Assembly: GCF_018141005.1 (NCBI RefSeq)
Contig: NZ_CP046582.1
Location: 992,001-1,056,000, forward strand
Direction of reading: 5' to 3'
Origin: Erwinia sp. E602
Lineage (GTDB): Bacteria > Pseudomonadota > Gammaproteobacteria > Enterobacterales > Enterobacteriaceae
DNA length: 64,000 nt
The position numbers were made by a program, and so were the translations under genes. Below the pieces are notes generated by a model that saw nothing but the letters and a program-made list of their open reading frames with translations, was not told where the DNA came from and searched no databases. Shown here piece after piece: positions 9,093-18,977 of this stretch (position 1 is the first letter of the stretch; each line of letters starts with the position of its first letter).

Positions 9093-11648
9093 CTACACCA
9101 GCGCTTTCAGCCGGTAGATCCACTCCAGCGCCTGGCGCGGCGACAGTGAATCGGCATCCAGCGCTTCCAGCGCTTCCACCGCCGGCGAGGTCTCTTCCAC
9201 CAGCAGCGGCAGCTGCGAGCCGTCCGCTTTACTGGCGGCGGCGGCACCGGAGAGCGCCTCCAGCTCTTTAAGCTTGTGCCGCGCCCGTTTGATCACCTCT
9301 TTTGGCACCCCGGCCAGCGCCGCCACGGCCAGACCGTAACTCTTGCTGGCCGCACCGTCCTGCACGCTGTGCATAAAGGCGATGGTGTCGCCGTGCTCCA
9401 CGGCGTCGAGATGCACGTTGGCCACGCCCTCGATCTGGTCCGGCAGGGTGGTCAGCTCAAAGTAGTGGGTGGCAAACAGCGTCATCGCCTTAATGCGGTT
9501 GGCCAGGCTTTCGGCGCAGGCCCAGGCCAGCGACAGGCCGTCGTAGGTGGAGGTGCCGCGGCCAATCTCATCCATCAGCACCAGGCTCTGCTCGGTGGCG
9601 TTGTGCAGGATATTGGCGGTTTCGGTCATCTCCACCATAAAGGTTGAGCGGCCGGAGGCGAGGTCGTCGGCGGCCCCGACGCGGGTGAAGATGCGATCCA
9701 CCGGGCCGATCGTCGCCTGCTCCGCCGGCACAAAGCTGCCGATACAGGCCATCAGCACGATCAGCGCCGCCTGGCGCATATAGGTACTTTTACCGCCCAT
9801 ATTCGGCCCGGTGACCACCAGCATACGGCGCTGCGGCGACAGCGACAGCGGGTTGGCGATAAACGGCTCTTTCAGCACCTGCTCGACCACCGGGTGACGG
9901 CCGCCGGTAATCTTAATGCCCGGCGCGTCGCTCAGCGTCGGGCAGCTGTAGTTCAGCGCCCAGGCACGCTCGGCCAGGTTGCTCAGCACGTCCAGTTCGG
10001 CCAGCGCGGCGGCGCTCTCCTGCAGTGCTTCCAGATGCGGCAGCAGCAGGTCCAGCAGCTGTTCGTACAGCGCCTTCTCCAGCGACAGCGCCTTGCCTTT
10101 CGAGGTCAGAACCTTGTCTTCGTACTCTTTCAGCTCGGGAATAATGTAGCGTTCGGCGTTTTTCAGCGTCTGGCGGCGCACGTAGTGGATCGGCACCTGG
10201 TGGCTCTGGCCGCGGCTGACCTGAATGTAGTAGCCGTGGATGGCGTTAAAGCCGACCTTCAGCGTATCCAGCCCGAGCTTTTCGCGCTCGCGGATCTCCA
10301 GCCGGTCAAGGTAGTCGGTGGCACCGTCGGCCAGCGCCCGCCACTCGTCCAGCTCGGCGTTATAGCCGGGGGCGATCACCCCGCCGTCGCGCACCAGTAC
10401 CGGCGGGGTCTCGATCACCGCCTGCTCCAGCAGGCTGCGCAGCTCGGCAAAGTCGCCCATTTTATCGCGCAGCGTCTGCAGGTGTTCGGTCTGCTCGTCG
10501 GCCAGCAGCAGGTTCAGCTGCGGCAGCTGCTGGAAGGCGTGGCGCATGCGCGCCAGATCGCGTGGACGCGCGGTGCGCAGCGCCAGGCGCGCCAGGATAC
10601 GCTCCAGATCGCCAACCTGACGCAGCAGCGGCGACAGCTCCTCGCTGAAGCTCTGCAGCGCGCTGATGCTCTGCTGGCGGCGGGTAATCGTGGCGGCGTT
10701 ACGCAGCGGCAGGTGCAGCCAGCGCTTGAGCATGCGGCTGCCCATCGGCGTGACGGTTTTATCCAGCACCGCGGCCAGGGTGTTCTCCACGCCGCCGGCG
10801 AGGTTCTGGGTGATTTCCAGGTTACGGCGGGTGGCGGCGTCCATAATGATGCCGTCCTGCTGGCGCTCCATGGTCAGCGAACGGATGTGCGGCAGCGAGG
10901 TGCGCTGGGTATCCTTCACATACTGCAGCAGGCAGCCCGCCGCGCGCAGCGCGTGGTGCGCCTGCTCAACGCCAAAGCCGCTCAGGTCGCGGGTGGCAAA
11001 CTGCAGGTTCAGCTGCTGGCGGGCGGTATCCAGCTCGTACTCCCACTGTGGGCGGCGGCGCAGCCCGCGGCGGTTCTCAATCAGCGACATGGCGCCAAAC
11101 TCTTCCGGATAGAGCAGCTCGGCCGGGTTGGTGCGCTGCAGCTCGGCGGCCATGGTTTCCAGGTCGGCCGGCTCGGCCAGGCGGAAGCGGCCGGAGCTGA
11201 TATCCAGCGTGGCGAAACCAAAGCCGCGCGGGCTCTGCCAGATGGCGGCCAGCAGGTTGTCCTGGCGCTCGTTAAGCAGCGCCTCGTCGCTGATGGTGCC
11301 GGGGGTCACGATGCGCACCACTTTACGCTCAACCGGCCCTTTGCTCAGCGCCGGATCGCCAATCTGCTCGCAGATCGCCACCGACTCCCCCAGCTGCACC
11401 AGCTTGGCCAGATAGTTCTCAACCGCATGATAGGGCACCCCCGCCATCGGGATCGGCTCACCGGCCGAGGCACCGCGTTTGGTCAGCGAGATCTCCAGCA
11501 GCTGCGAGGCACGTTTCGCGTCATCATAGAACAGCTCGTAAAAGTCCCCCATGCGGTAAAACAGCAGGATCTCAGGGTGGTCCGCTTTCAGGCGCAGATA
11601 CTGCTGCATCATCGGGGTATGGGCGGTGAGTTTAGGGGTATCGTTCAT
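9093..11648 (-). CDS. mutS: DNA mismatch repair protein MutS
   Basis: MutS recognises base mismatches and starts methyl-directed repair with MutL and MutH. The 851-residue product (E. coli 853) has the mismatch-binding FYE of GDFYELF near residues 36-38, connector, lever and clamp regions, and a C-terminal ATPase domain with Walker [11 protein letters not shown] near 612-621, [14 protein letters not shown] and the LFATHYFEL block. The C-terminal dimerisation helices are present. It converges on rpoS, and its 5' side is the left border of the accessory zone and secretion island, the same neighbourhood as Salmonella SPI-1. Confidence 0.98.
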   Translation of the reverse strand: MNDTPKLTAHTPMMQQYLRLKADHPEILLFYRMGDFYELFYDDAKRASQLLEISLTKRGASAGEPIPMAGVPYHAVENYLAKLVQLGESVAICEQIGDPALSKGPVERKVVRIVTPGTISDEALLNERQDNLLAAIWQSPRGFGFATLDISSGRFRLAEPADLETMAAELQRTNPAELLYPEEFGAMSLIENRRGLRRRPQWEYELDTARQQLNLQFATRDLSGFGVEQAHHALRAAGCLLQYVKDTQRTSLPHIRSLTMERQQDGIIMDAATRRNLEITQNLAGGVENTLAAVLDKTVTPMGSRMLKRWLHLPLRNAATITRRQQSISALQSFSEELSPLLRQVGDLERILARLALRTARPRDLARMRHAFQQLPQLNLLLADEQTEHLQTLRDKMGDFAELRSLLEQAVIETPPVLVRDGGVIAPGYNAELDEWRALADGATDYLDRLEIREREKLGLDTLKVGFNAIHGYYIQVSRGQSHQVPIHYVRRQTLKNAERYIIPELKEYEDKVLTSKGKALSLEKALYEQLLDLLLPHLEALQESAAALAELDVLSNLAERAWALNYSCPTLSDAPGIKITGGRHPVVEQVLKEPFIANPLSLSPQRRMLVVTGPNMGGKSTYMRQAALIVLMACIGSFVPAEQATIGPVDRIFTRVGAADDLASGRSTFMVEMTETANILHNATEQSLVLMDEIGRGTSTYDGLSLAWACAESLANRIKAMTLFATHYFELTTLPDQIEGVANVHLDAVEHGDTIAFMHSVQDGAASKSYGLAVAALAGVPKEVIKRARHKLKELEALSGAAAASKADGSQLPLLVEETSPAVEALEALDADSLSPRQALEWIYRLKALV

Positions 11649-11865
11649 GCGCTGTTTTTACTTAGTCCATTGAAATTAAAAGGGGTTAATGGCGTGAGTT
11701 GTGTTTTTTAGTCGCCATTTTCCGGTTGCGGTTAGTGTAACGTAGCCGGCCTGAAACTGACACCCGTAAAACCTGAAGGGTGTACGCAAGATGGGGAGAA
11801 AGCTGGGGGGGCAAGAATGGGATTTTGAGCAAATGGGCGGCAGGGTAAATGAGTCAAATTATTCA

Positions 11866-12925
11866 GGTACCCCTACTCAGATAGTAACTTTCTGCACAGG
11901 GGCCAGTTGCAGGGGTAGCAGTCACCTTCCAGCGAAAAGGCGACGATAACCGCCTTATCACGAGCGATGTGCCGCTTGTTACCGTAGTCAGACCGGTCAT
12001 AAGCAGTTACGGTGGTGTGGCCGTGACCGTTAGGGTGCCCGTCCCAACCCCGGGGGTGACTTTCCCGCTCCCTCTTCCGCCACGCAGCCACAGTTCCTTC
12101 ACCCCATTCTGTATCCCCCCGAGCTTTGCGCCGCCGGTGCTGAGATCAACGTCATCAACGCAGATGGCATAACCGGGCAAGTCCGTCCCTATGCAGCCAT
12201 TGTCAGCTTTCGGCGTGTTCAGCGTGAGGGTTGCTGTGGATGCAGGGGGGCACTCCAGCGTGACGGGAACGGCGACAGAGGCACCGGCTCCATTGCCCGG
12301 GGGCGCTGAACCCAGCGAGCTGGCTCCGACGTCAGGCAGAGTTAACGTGGCTGGCGCAGAAATCGAGCAGCGGCTGGCGGGGGGTAAGGTTATCTCCCCG
12401 TTTAAAAGAAATCTATCATCATGATGATGATTCTTGTCCAGATGCATGATACTGATATCTTTAATTTTAATGGATTTCTGAGTCGAGGCGATATTCGTCA
12501 GTTTCGCAGTTAACGTCGCCGTGGCATTCGTTGTGAATTCGTAATTTCCAACACTAGGATTATTATTATCGGGTACGCGGCATCCGGTGAGCGGGATCTC
12601 GTGAAAATTTTCAGTCAGATCCACGCCCAAACCGTCGAAGGTGCACCGATAGTTCTGGGGGGGGGGAGGACGTTTCACCGGTCACGGTCACATTTATGCG
12701 ACCGGTCACACCTTCCGGAAGAATGACACTGTTTGATTCTAGTAAAAAGATGGGATCGCCTGCGTAAAAGGAGCAACAAAGCTCAGTTCTCTTGAATTCG
12801 GCACTTACCGACCAGCGGCCATTGCCGTCACCTGATATAGGGATATCGACTTGCGCAATACTGTTGTGACTGCACAGCAGGATAAGGGATGACAGTAAAC
12901 CTTGTCGTATCTGTATGTTGTTCAT
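11866..12925 (-). pseudogene. Orphan fimbrial-type surface protein gene, frameshifted at a C10 run
   Basis: The 5' part (12925 back to the tract) encodes MNNIQIRQGLLSSLILLCSHNS.. with a signal peptide cleaved after SIAQ, then a beta-rich segment ending VTVTGETSSPPP. At 12657-12666 a run of ten G on the + strand (ten C in the gene) moves translation to a frame that stops after 21 codons. With nine cytosines the frame would continue into a 220-residue beta-rich domain with paired cysteines (RYxCTFDGLG region; CSISAPATLTLPDVGASSLG; VPVTLECPP). This pattern resembles chaperone-usher pilin or DUF1120-like proteins. That frame meets TAA at 12007, beyond which 47 further in-frame codons read plausibly. 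No chaperone or usher gene is adjacent. It could be a dead gene or a phase-variable one. Confidence 0.6.
12657..12666. repeat. Homopolymeric G10/C10 tract inside a coding region
   Basis: Ten consecutive guanines on the + strand lie exactly where the two halves of the fimbrial-type gene change frame. Loss of one base would join them. Such tracts slip readily during replication. Confidence 0.8.
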
Positions 12926-14032
12926 TAGCCGGCTCCTTGCCCGGGTGGTAATAATATTGTAAACAATGTGACAGCGATCGCAGGGGGTTATGCAAAAGCC
13001 CGTCAGTCTGTAATCTCCTGCGGGTTTCGTACACCTGTACTCACATTATTCAACCCTGAATCTGACATTAAATCGCTCGACGGGTGATATAGTAACCATC
13101 GATATAGCGCAATGCAGAGCCGCAAGCATCAAGGATGATAATATAAGTACTACTAATAGCTTCGGATATATGTTCTGTGCACAACGAATAATTGATGCGC
13201 AAGAGTGATAAACAAACCTGCAGTTGGCTGTCATTAATGCCAGCATCGTTGAATGTTTACATGCTGCATGTTGTAGCAGTTTGCGCCACAGGTCAAATTA
13301 TGTTTAGATGAAAATGTTGGTTTTTATATTATTTTAAGGAGATGTTTTACTCCTTAAGGGAGTAGTGCATTATTGGGAGCAGGGCTCTCTGGTAGTTGCT
13401 CATCAGCATATGATATCCATTCCTCCGTGAGTAAATCAGTTACTGACATTTATTTTTCTCACTAAGTATTAAATGACTCACCGGGTCTTATGAAACCCAT
13501 CATCGCTGTGTAGATAGCATTAAACATGATCTGCAATGTACTGGGTGAAACCTGGCCGGTACGCAGTGGATTTCAGTAAGAACAATCTGCAGTGGATTTG
13601 ACAGTAAAGTCTTCACCCCACAAAGCCAGAAGGAAAACATCCATAATCCTCATGGTGTGATTCATTCCGTTATCACTCTGACAGTCGTGTGCTTCAGGGG
13701 GGGAGCGCAGCCTGAGGCGGAAGGAGTAGATCCTGAAAGATAAACTCGACAGTCAATGTATACGCATGAGGGCAAATTCTGAGCCAGACATGGCGATAAA
13801 AAGCATATCGACTATGAAACTAAGTTGTAACCAAATGTGTGCAAAAGACTGAAAAATCTGATTTTTTGGAAACCGTACTGGAATCCTGCTAACTGTTGAT
13901 TCTGTGCGATTGTTTTATGATTTTTATAATAAAAAACCCTTAATTTATAGAATCTTTTAAAAAACTTTTTCAGTTAAGTAGTCAGATTTTAAGGGGTTGA
14001 TTTTTTCTTTAAATTTATGATAGCGATCGGTT

Positions 14033-14060
14033 TTGACCAGTGGCTGTTATTGTGTATAAT
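14033..14060 (+). promoter_or_regulatory. Sigma-70-like promoter upstream of the island regulator
   Basis: TTGACC (14033-14038) and a perfect TATAAT (14055-14060) are separated by 16 bases. Transcription would start near 14067 and read through a small hairpin with a gaaa loop (14111-14124) and the hexamer repeat before reaching the regulator gene at 14552, giving a leader of about 485 bases. Activity is inferred from the sequence only. Confidence 0.5.
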
Positions 14061-14168
14061 TATTCGGCGTTACTTAAAGTGAACAGGAGAAACCAGTTAT
14101 AGTTATTCGGTCTCGGAAACGAGAAATATAATTAATTCACATAATTTATTTGCATGTTGATTGAAATT

Positions 14169-14208
<40 letters not shown>

Positions 14209-14551
14209 GGTTTTTTATGAGAGGTCGCAATGTCAGAAATGTTGATTATTTATTTTTATTAAAAAGCTAAAACTGGCGAGTTCAGGAATTACGTAGCTTT
14301 TTAACGCTGTTATTATTTTTGTGTATGTCTATCAGAAAGGGAAGAGGGGTAATTTATTGATTGTATAGTGTAAGAAGCGGTTGTGAGAAATTAACATACT
14401 AATATGAAGTAGTGCTTATAAATTACGATTGTGGTTTTATACTGACCTGGCCATTTTAGTATTGTGGCAGGCTATTAATTATCAGGGTATCAGCGTACAG
14501 CCACCAGGGTAGTACACTTAATGACTGATTCCTGAAGAAGGATTTATAATA

Positions 14552-15100
14552 ATGAAAGAGATAGTAGAAAAAAATAGTAAAGAAGAAATTCATTTTCTTA
14601 ACTTCAGTTTCAATCGTAACACACGGATTCTGAAAAAAGATAATAAAGTGATGAGTTTAGTGAAAAAAGAAGCTGATGCCTTAGCGTTGCTGTGTGACAG
14701 AGCACCGAATCCGGTGACGGCACAAGAATTTAACTCAGCCGTCTGGAGGGGCCGATGTGTGACACCACAAAGCATCGCTCAGGTGATAAGAAGTCTTCGG
14801 GTTAAACTGAATGATACTGAAAAAAATATCATCATTACATTACCAAAGTTAGGGTATGGTATATTAACAGATGTGGTTGGCTATGAATCTGGGAATTCTG
14901 AAAAAGCTATGCAGGAAGTTGAGTACGGTCGGCGTTACAGGGAGAGTAACAAAGATATCAGAGGTTATTCATCTATAGTGTCAGAGTTGGAAATAGATGC
15001 AGCTTTGAATGACATTAAAGGGCTGCAGAATTTAATTCTGCATAAGATTCTTGAGCTTGAGAAAATTAGCAAATCATCTGGTGATGCTAATTTACTCTAG
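14552..15100 (+). CDS. HilA-like winged-helix transcriptional regulator, short form
   Basis: A 182-residue protein whose residues 13-110 form an OmpR/PhoB-type winged helix: FSFNRNTRILKKDNK start, KKEADALALLCDRAPNPVT, the recognition helix region VTPQSIAQVIRSLRVKLND, and the wing IITLPKLGYGIL. This resembles the N-terminal DNA-binding domain of HilA and ToxR/CadC-type regulators. HilA is about 550 residues with TPR repeats; here only a short helical tail (residues 140-175, leucine-rich, possibly dimerising) follows, with no membrane helix. Its place at the edge of the basal-body operon suggests control of the island. An aaggat ribosome site precedes the ATG. Confidence 0.7.
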   Translation: MKEIVEKNSKEEIHFLNFSFNRNTRILKKDNKVMSLVKKEADALALLCDRAPNPVTAQEFNSAVWRGRCVTPQSIAQVIRSLRVKLNDTEKNIIITLPKLGYGILTDVVGYESGNSEKAMQEVEYGRRYRESNKDIRGYSSIVSELEIDAALNDIKGLQNLILHKILELEKISKSSGDANLL

Positions 15101-15208
15101 CTTGTTTGATTAAATTCAGACATGGCTGTGTAAACATATAAGTCTGAAGGCTGATTTAAAATAATGAAATCTGAGGCTCTTTCCCTTTCTTAATTTTTCA
15201 TAATTACT

Positions 15209-15240
15209 CTCCCTTCGCACGCGATAGCGTGCGGCGGGAG
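15209..15240. terminator. Hairpin between the convergent regulator and iagB
   Basis: A strong stem (cgcacgc / gcgtgcg, loop gata at 15223-15226) is extended by an outer ctccc / gggag pair. It lies between the ends of two convergent genes, so it may stop transcription from both sides, but there is no good T run. Confidence 0.45.
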
Positions 15241-15375
15241 CAGGATTGAGAAAGGAAAAGATATGACCGGAACGGTGCATTCATTTCTTATGCTATAATC
15301 AAGTGATGATTTCGTTACTGATGATTTTCTAATAGAATTTCCTATCTGATATTTAGGGTAAAGTATGGAGTGTTT

Positions 15376-15885
15376 TCAATTCGGACAGTTAAATTTATCC
15401 TCGAATTTACCCTGCCCCATAACCCTTAAGTCCCGAATTAACGAGTGTTTATAAGCTATCGTGTTAATGATTTTTTTAACATAAGGGTCACGGTGTTCCG
15501 GAGTACTTGAGTGATAGCTGCCAACACCATCCCAGGTATACCCATTACGTTGAATGGCCTTATGAAGTATCCATGTGCCTGCGAAAACATTCGCACAGCT
15601 GTTTTTTCTAAGGTTGCTCTCTGAGATTCCCAGGCTGTTTAGTTTTCTGAAGTGTATGCTGTTTATCTGCATAAGACCAACGTCTACGGTATTGTTTTTG
15701 TTAGTGTTTACAGCGGTTTGTTTGTTTTTCGACTCCTGCCAGATTATCGCTTTAATAATAAGTGGGTTAACTTTAAAGCATTGCGCGGCCGTAATGATGC
15801 AGTCTTCGGGCATTGCAGCGGCCGCGAATGATAAACTTAATCCTGTAAATAAGAGAGCTGTTTGATATGCTTTATTAAACTTCAT
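15376..15885 (-). CDS. iagB: Type III secretion lytic transglycosylase (IagB/IpgF family)
   Basis: This 169-residue exported enzyme cleaves peptidoglycan so the secretion apparatus can cross the wall. It has a signal peptide ending near AAAAM (residue 25) and an SLT fold: catalytic glutamate 51 in IIWQESKNKQ, then VGLMQINSIHF near residue 70, and the conserved cysteines of the IagB group. It is the last gene of the leftward prg-org operon, as lytic transglycosylases often accompany these clusters. Length agrees with Salmonella IagB (about 160). Confidence 0.92.
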   Translation of the reverse strand: MKFNKAYQTALLFTGLSLSFAAAAMPEDCIITAAQCFKVNPLIIKAIIWQESKNKQTAVNTNKNNTVDVGLMQINSIHFRKLNSLGISESNLRKNSCANVFAGTWILHKAIQRNGYTWDGVGSYHSSTPEHRDPYVKKIINTIAYKHSLIRDLRVMGQGKFEDKFNCPN

Positions 15886-15933
15886 GGTTTCTGTTTTGGT
15901 AAAAATGAATAATGCTTCAGTTGTTATATGAAA

Positions 15934-16353
15934 TTAGAAATCTTCTTCTTCATCATTGGATAATAAATTCATCCTCATGCTCTCGAAAAGAGTGTTAGCA
16001 CCTATGAGTTGAGTTGTATACTTGTCAAGATAGTCTGAGACATAGTTCTTCAGGCTTTCTTCCTCGGCTGTTTTCACTTCATCATGAATCGATTTTCGTA
16101 AGGTTGCATCAACATACAGCAACGTGCTGCTAAGCTCAGACATGGAGGGAGAGTTCCCAGGATAAAGGTATTCATACCTCTCTTTCATCATTTTCATCAA
16201 TTTGCTGAGATTATGACTGTCAAAGTCACCCGTTCCGACAGGGCGTTTTTCTTTGATAAATTGCAGAAGATCTTTCTGGTAATCAGTTGCATCGTCATTA
16301 TTTAAGCTTTTACTACTGTTGCTGATAGTATATCGATCGTTACAGGGAATCAT
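15934..16353 (-). CDS. orgC: OrgC-like type III secretion protein
   Basis: A 139-residue soluble helical protein in the position of Salmonella OrgC (about 150 residues), which is reported to promote needle assembly. Sequence similarity is weak, so the name rests mostly on order and size. I chose the ATG at 16353 (MIPCNDRYTISN) because ggtgaag lies just upstream; a GTG at 16371 is in frame but less favoured. It overlaps the end of orgB by 14 bases. Confidence 0.65.
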   Translation of the reverse strand: MIPCNDRYTISNSSKSLNNDDATDYQKDLLQFIKEKRPVGTGDFDSHNLSKLMKMMKERYEYLYPGNSPSMSELSSTLLYVDATLRKSIHDEVKTAEEESLKNYVSDYLDKYTTQLIGANTLFESMRMNLLSNDEEEDF

Positions 16354-17035
16354 TGTCTTCACCAGTTTCACAGGTTTGCATATCCGATTGAGATGTCTGG
16401 CTGCATTGACTTAATGCTATCAGCTGTGCGCCGATTTGAGCTAGGGTGTCAGGAATCAAGGAGGCCATTTCTATTTCTGTATCTTCCAGCGCTTTCCTCG
16501 CTTCATTTGTCCATTGAAGACAAAGGGACTCGCTGGGGAATCTGATCGCATCACTGTCATTCTGCACGGTGATGTGATTATCATCTGTAAACTGATAATT
16601 CGATAATTCTACCCCCTCAGGTAATGGAACCTGACGCGGTATTATAATTTTCATATCCTTCTGGTGCCCGCTTTTCTCCTGCAGGTGGTGAATGATTCGT
16701 TCAACGATAACAGGGTCATGAAACGATGTTTGCAGTTTCATGAATATGTCTCGTCTGAACGAGGAGAAACGCGCAGTTTGTTTTTTTTCATATTCATCAA
16801 ACATGCTCAGAAGTTGGCTAAAAAACAGCGTAAAGCCAGTGGTGAAACCGACCTTTTCACTCTCTTCTCTGATTTTAATCGAATGTGACTGGTGCTCTGC
16901 ATTAACCTCTGCGCAATAGCTGAGCGTGCGCTCCAGAGCTGCAGCCATACGATGGTGCTGTTTCTTTTCCCGTGACTTGATTATAGTCAGATCGTCGAGA
17001 TCCTCAGGGAGTCGGGCTGTGCTAATCGTTCGCAT
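16340..17035 (-). CDS. orgB: Type III secretion ATPase regulator OrgB (SctL)
   Basis: OrgB/SctL links the ATPase InvC to the cytoplasmic sorting platform and resembles flagellar FliH. The 231-residue protein has an N-terminal charged coiled region (SREKKQHHRMAAALERTLSY), a central helical region around residues 65-100 (FFSQLLSMFDEYEKK), and a FliH-like C-terminal part with KMQ-type basic beta segments followed by the SESLCLQW motif. Its start overlaps the end of orgA by 14 bases, consistent with coupled translation. Confidence 0.85.
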   Translation of the reverse strand: MRTISTARLPEDLDDLTIIKSREKKQHHRMAAALERTLSYCAEVNAEHQSHSIKIREESEKVGFTTGFTLFFSQLLSMFDEYEKKQTARFSSFRRDIFMKLQTSFHDPVIVERIIHHLQEKSGHQKDMKIIIPRQVPLPEGVELSNYQFTDDNHITVQNDSDAIRFPSESLCLQWTNEARKALEDTEIEMASLIPDTLAQIGAQLIALSQCSQTSQSDMQTCETGEDNDSL

Positions 17036-17588
17036 AAATCATGGCCATTTTTAATAAATTGATATGATCCGGGGTAGGGGCTGCTTTACAGATAACATGC
17101 GTATTATCGCGCGGAAAGCACAGTGCCATACGCTGTTGCAGAGCATGAGGCAAGTTGGCTGAAATGCTCCTGATGAAGGCAATGCCGTAAGCGGTAGCAG
17201 AGTCGCAGGGCATGGCGGCACCGGGATCAACCTGATGTGCCAGGGGTAGCGATATAAACGCCAGTAACCTGGTGTCCGCTGCCAGCCTGGCACCCTGTAA
17301 TATTAACTGGCTACGCAAAAGATAGCTGCCAATGAGATAAGCAACATTAGGTAGCCGCTTCCAGTATGCAAGAATTAATGACGTGGTATGACATCCGGGA
17401 GACCATCCCTCCGGCAAATCTTCAAGCTGATAGTACTCTATCAGCCAGAGATTGATCAGCGCTTCATTCCACGTATTGTTGCAACGCATTAATTCTTCCA
17501 GATGGTCTGGATGAGTATATACTGCAGGGCCATACATTATCCTCAACACAGTGTCGAAATTATCATTCATCTGAAGATAACTCTTCAT
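17022..17588 (-). CDS. orgA: Type III secretion sorting-platform protein OrgA (SctK)
   Basis: OrgA/MxiK (SctK) connects the inner-membrane ring protein PrgH to the SpaO sorting platform. The 188-residue product shows the family features: an N-terminal VLRIMYGPAVYTHPDHL segment, WLIEYYQLEDLPEGW near residue 50, and LPNVAYLIGSYLLRSQL near residue 80. The start is uncertain: ATG 17588 is used here, while ATG 17570 (MNDNFDTV) would overlap the prgK stop by eight bases, an equally likely arrangement. Confidence 0.87.
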   Translation of the reverse strand: MKSYLQMNDNFDTVLRIMYGPAVYTHPDHLEELMRCNNTWNEALINLWLIEYYQLEDLPEGWSPGCHTTSLILAYWKRLPNVAYLIGSYLLRSQLILQGARLAADTRLLAFISLPLAHQVDPGAAMPCDSATAYGIAFIRSISANLPHALQQRMALCFPRDNTHVICKAAPTPDHINLLKMAMIYAND

Positions 17589-18336
17589 TTTCGGATTTTA
17601 ACTGGCTTCTGCTTTTAGACTGATAACGCTGCCGGGTTAAATAAAATAAACACCCTCCAATCCCGGTAGCAGCAAGGCCAAAGACAGACAGCAGCAGAGC
17701 CCAGCTCCCCGTCGGTACAGCAGGAACCTGGGTCGGAGATGCATACTGAATAACCGGTGCAGGAAACAGCACTACCGATATGTTTTCAAAACGTACATCA
17801 TCCAGGCTGTGTTTTATTAGAGATTTTATTTGTGAAATGAAAATATTCTCATCAATATCCCCTTTATATGAAATCAACACTCCTACATGGTTGTCGGTTT
17901 TTTTAGTGGCCAGAGTATTATCTAGTGGAGGATAGCTGATGTGAACTTTTACATTTACCACCTGTGCAATAACCCTCAGCGTCTGTGCCAGACGCTGTTC
18001 CTGAAGAGACAGGATACGAGCCTGTTCAGCATTAGGTGAAGCCACCAGTGAACTTTCGGGAAACGCCTGAGCTATCTGTACATCCGCTGACCATGGCAGT
18101 TGATACTGACTGATTACAGAGAGAGCAGCGGTGGATTCCACAGGGTTTACGGTAACCGTATACCCTGACTTAAGCGTACCATTTTTTTGCACTGCAATGT
18201 TATGTTGCTGCAATATTGCCAGAACCTGATTAGCCTGATCCTGACTCAGGTTGTCCAGTATCACAATATCACTACATGCAGTAAGCATGACGAGCGCCAG
18301 CAACAGCGGGGACGCACGCAAAGTTTTTTTTAACAT
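17563..18336 (-). CDS. prgK: Type III secretion inner-ring lipoprotein PrgK (SctJ)
   Basis: PrgK forms the inner-membrane ring of the basal body with PrgH. The 257-residue protein has a lipoprotein signal with lipobox LTAC (cysteine 21), a ring-building domain with VILDNLSQDQANQVLAILQQHNI and VNVKVHISYPPLDN, and a C-terminal membrane helix near residues 212-233 followed by a short basic tail. This is the YscJ/PrgK/FliF family layout. It overlaps prgJ by one base and orgA by up to 26 bases. Confidence 0.95.
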   Translation of the reverse strand: MLKKTLRASPLLLALVMLTACSDIVILDNLSQDQANQVLAILQQHNIAVQKNGTLKSGYTVTVNPVESTAALSVISQYQLPWSADVQIAQAFPESSLVASPNAEQARILSLQEQRLAQTLRVIAQVVNVKVHISYPPLDNTLATKKTDNHVGVLISYKGDIDENIFISQIKSLIKHSLDDVRFENISVVLFPAPVIQYASPTQVPAVPTGSWALLLSVFGLAATGIGGCLFYLTRQRYQSKSRSQLKSENEELSSDE

Positions 18337-18659
18337 TACTGCGATTTTTCCAAGGTTTCAATTGTGCTTACAGCTTTTCGTGCAAGTGTACTGACAAGTG
18401 ATACATAGTTAGTGTATTCACCAATATAATTTTGCAGCATTAACAATTTTTCAGGATCGCTGGTGAATCGCGGCGACTGACTTAAATTATTAATAACGTC
18501 TTTATACTGCTCGTTGCTTTCACTGACTTTATTAAATTCTTTGCTAACTAAGTTAGTGAAGTTATGGTCGTGAATACTTGCAGGGATCTCTTCCTGATGA
18601 CTGAGACTGTTATTTTCAGGGATATAACCAGATAAAACATTTGCTTTGATCGGGAACAT
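18336..18659 (-). CDS. prgJ: Type III secretion inner rod protein PrgJ (SctI)
   Basis: PrgJ forms the short rod (needle adaptor) inside the basal body. The 107-residue product has the family's C-terminal helix: DPEKLLMLQNYIGEYTNYVSLVSTLARKAVSTIETL. The C-terminal part is the conserved one in this family; the N-terminus is variable. Position between prgI and prgK confirms the assignment. Confidence 0.93.
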   Translation of the reverse strand: MFPIKANVLSGYIPENNSLSHQEEIPASIHDHNFTNLVSKEFNKVSESNEQYKDVINNLSQSPRFTSDPEKLLMLQNYIGEYTNYVSLVSTLARKAVSTIETLEKSQ

Positions 18660-18713
18660 TTTTTCTCCGGGTTTTTGTGGTGGTTAAGGGTACGGATAAC
18701 CCGTACCCAAAGA

Positions 18714-18977
18714 TTATCTGAAGTTCTGAATAATGCTGGCACCGATATCTTTGTAAGCCTTTACCGTACTGGTTTGTGCATTACGGAACAGAGTGTATGC
18801 CTGCAGTTTTCCCTGATAGGCAGCAAGTGCACTTGGGTTTGAAGGATCTTTTTCCATAGCATCCTGTGCTTTTTTCAATTCCTTCATAAGATTTTCTGCA
18901 CCCGTCTCAAAACCCAGAGATGTTCTGTCCAGAAAAATGTTTTCATCAAACCCAGGAACGTAACCAATATCAGCCAT
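18714..18977 (-). CDS. prgI: Type III secretion needle protein PrgI (SctF)
   Basis: The needle subunit is a small helical hairpin that polymerises outside the cell. The 87-residue product has the typical DPSNPSALAAYQGKLQAY turn with the P-(S/D)-(N/D)-P motif and the conserved C-terminus YTLFRNAQTSTVKAYKDIGASIIQNFR, very close to Salmonella PrgI. It is about seven residues longer than PrgI, the excess being at the N-terminus. It overlaps the end of prgH by eight bases. Confidence 0.97.
   Translation of the reverse strand: MADIGYVPGFDENIFLDRTSLGFETGAENLMKELKKAQDAMEKDPSNPSALAAYQGKLQAYTLFRNAQTSTVKAYKDIGASIIQNFR

Noticed and set aside
9894..11711. Long open frame of about 605 codons on the + strand across mutS
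   Set aside because: It is the antisense shadow of mutS, rich in Gln/Arg/Ala repeats from GC-biased codons, with no domain. MutS is unmistakable on the other strand.
13046..13246. Minus-strand 66-codon frame with a hydrophobic stretch in the gene-poor zone
   Set aside because: No ribosome site and no recognisable product; a frame of similar length lies on the opposite strand, so neither can be preferred.
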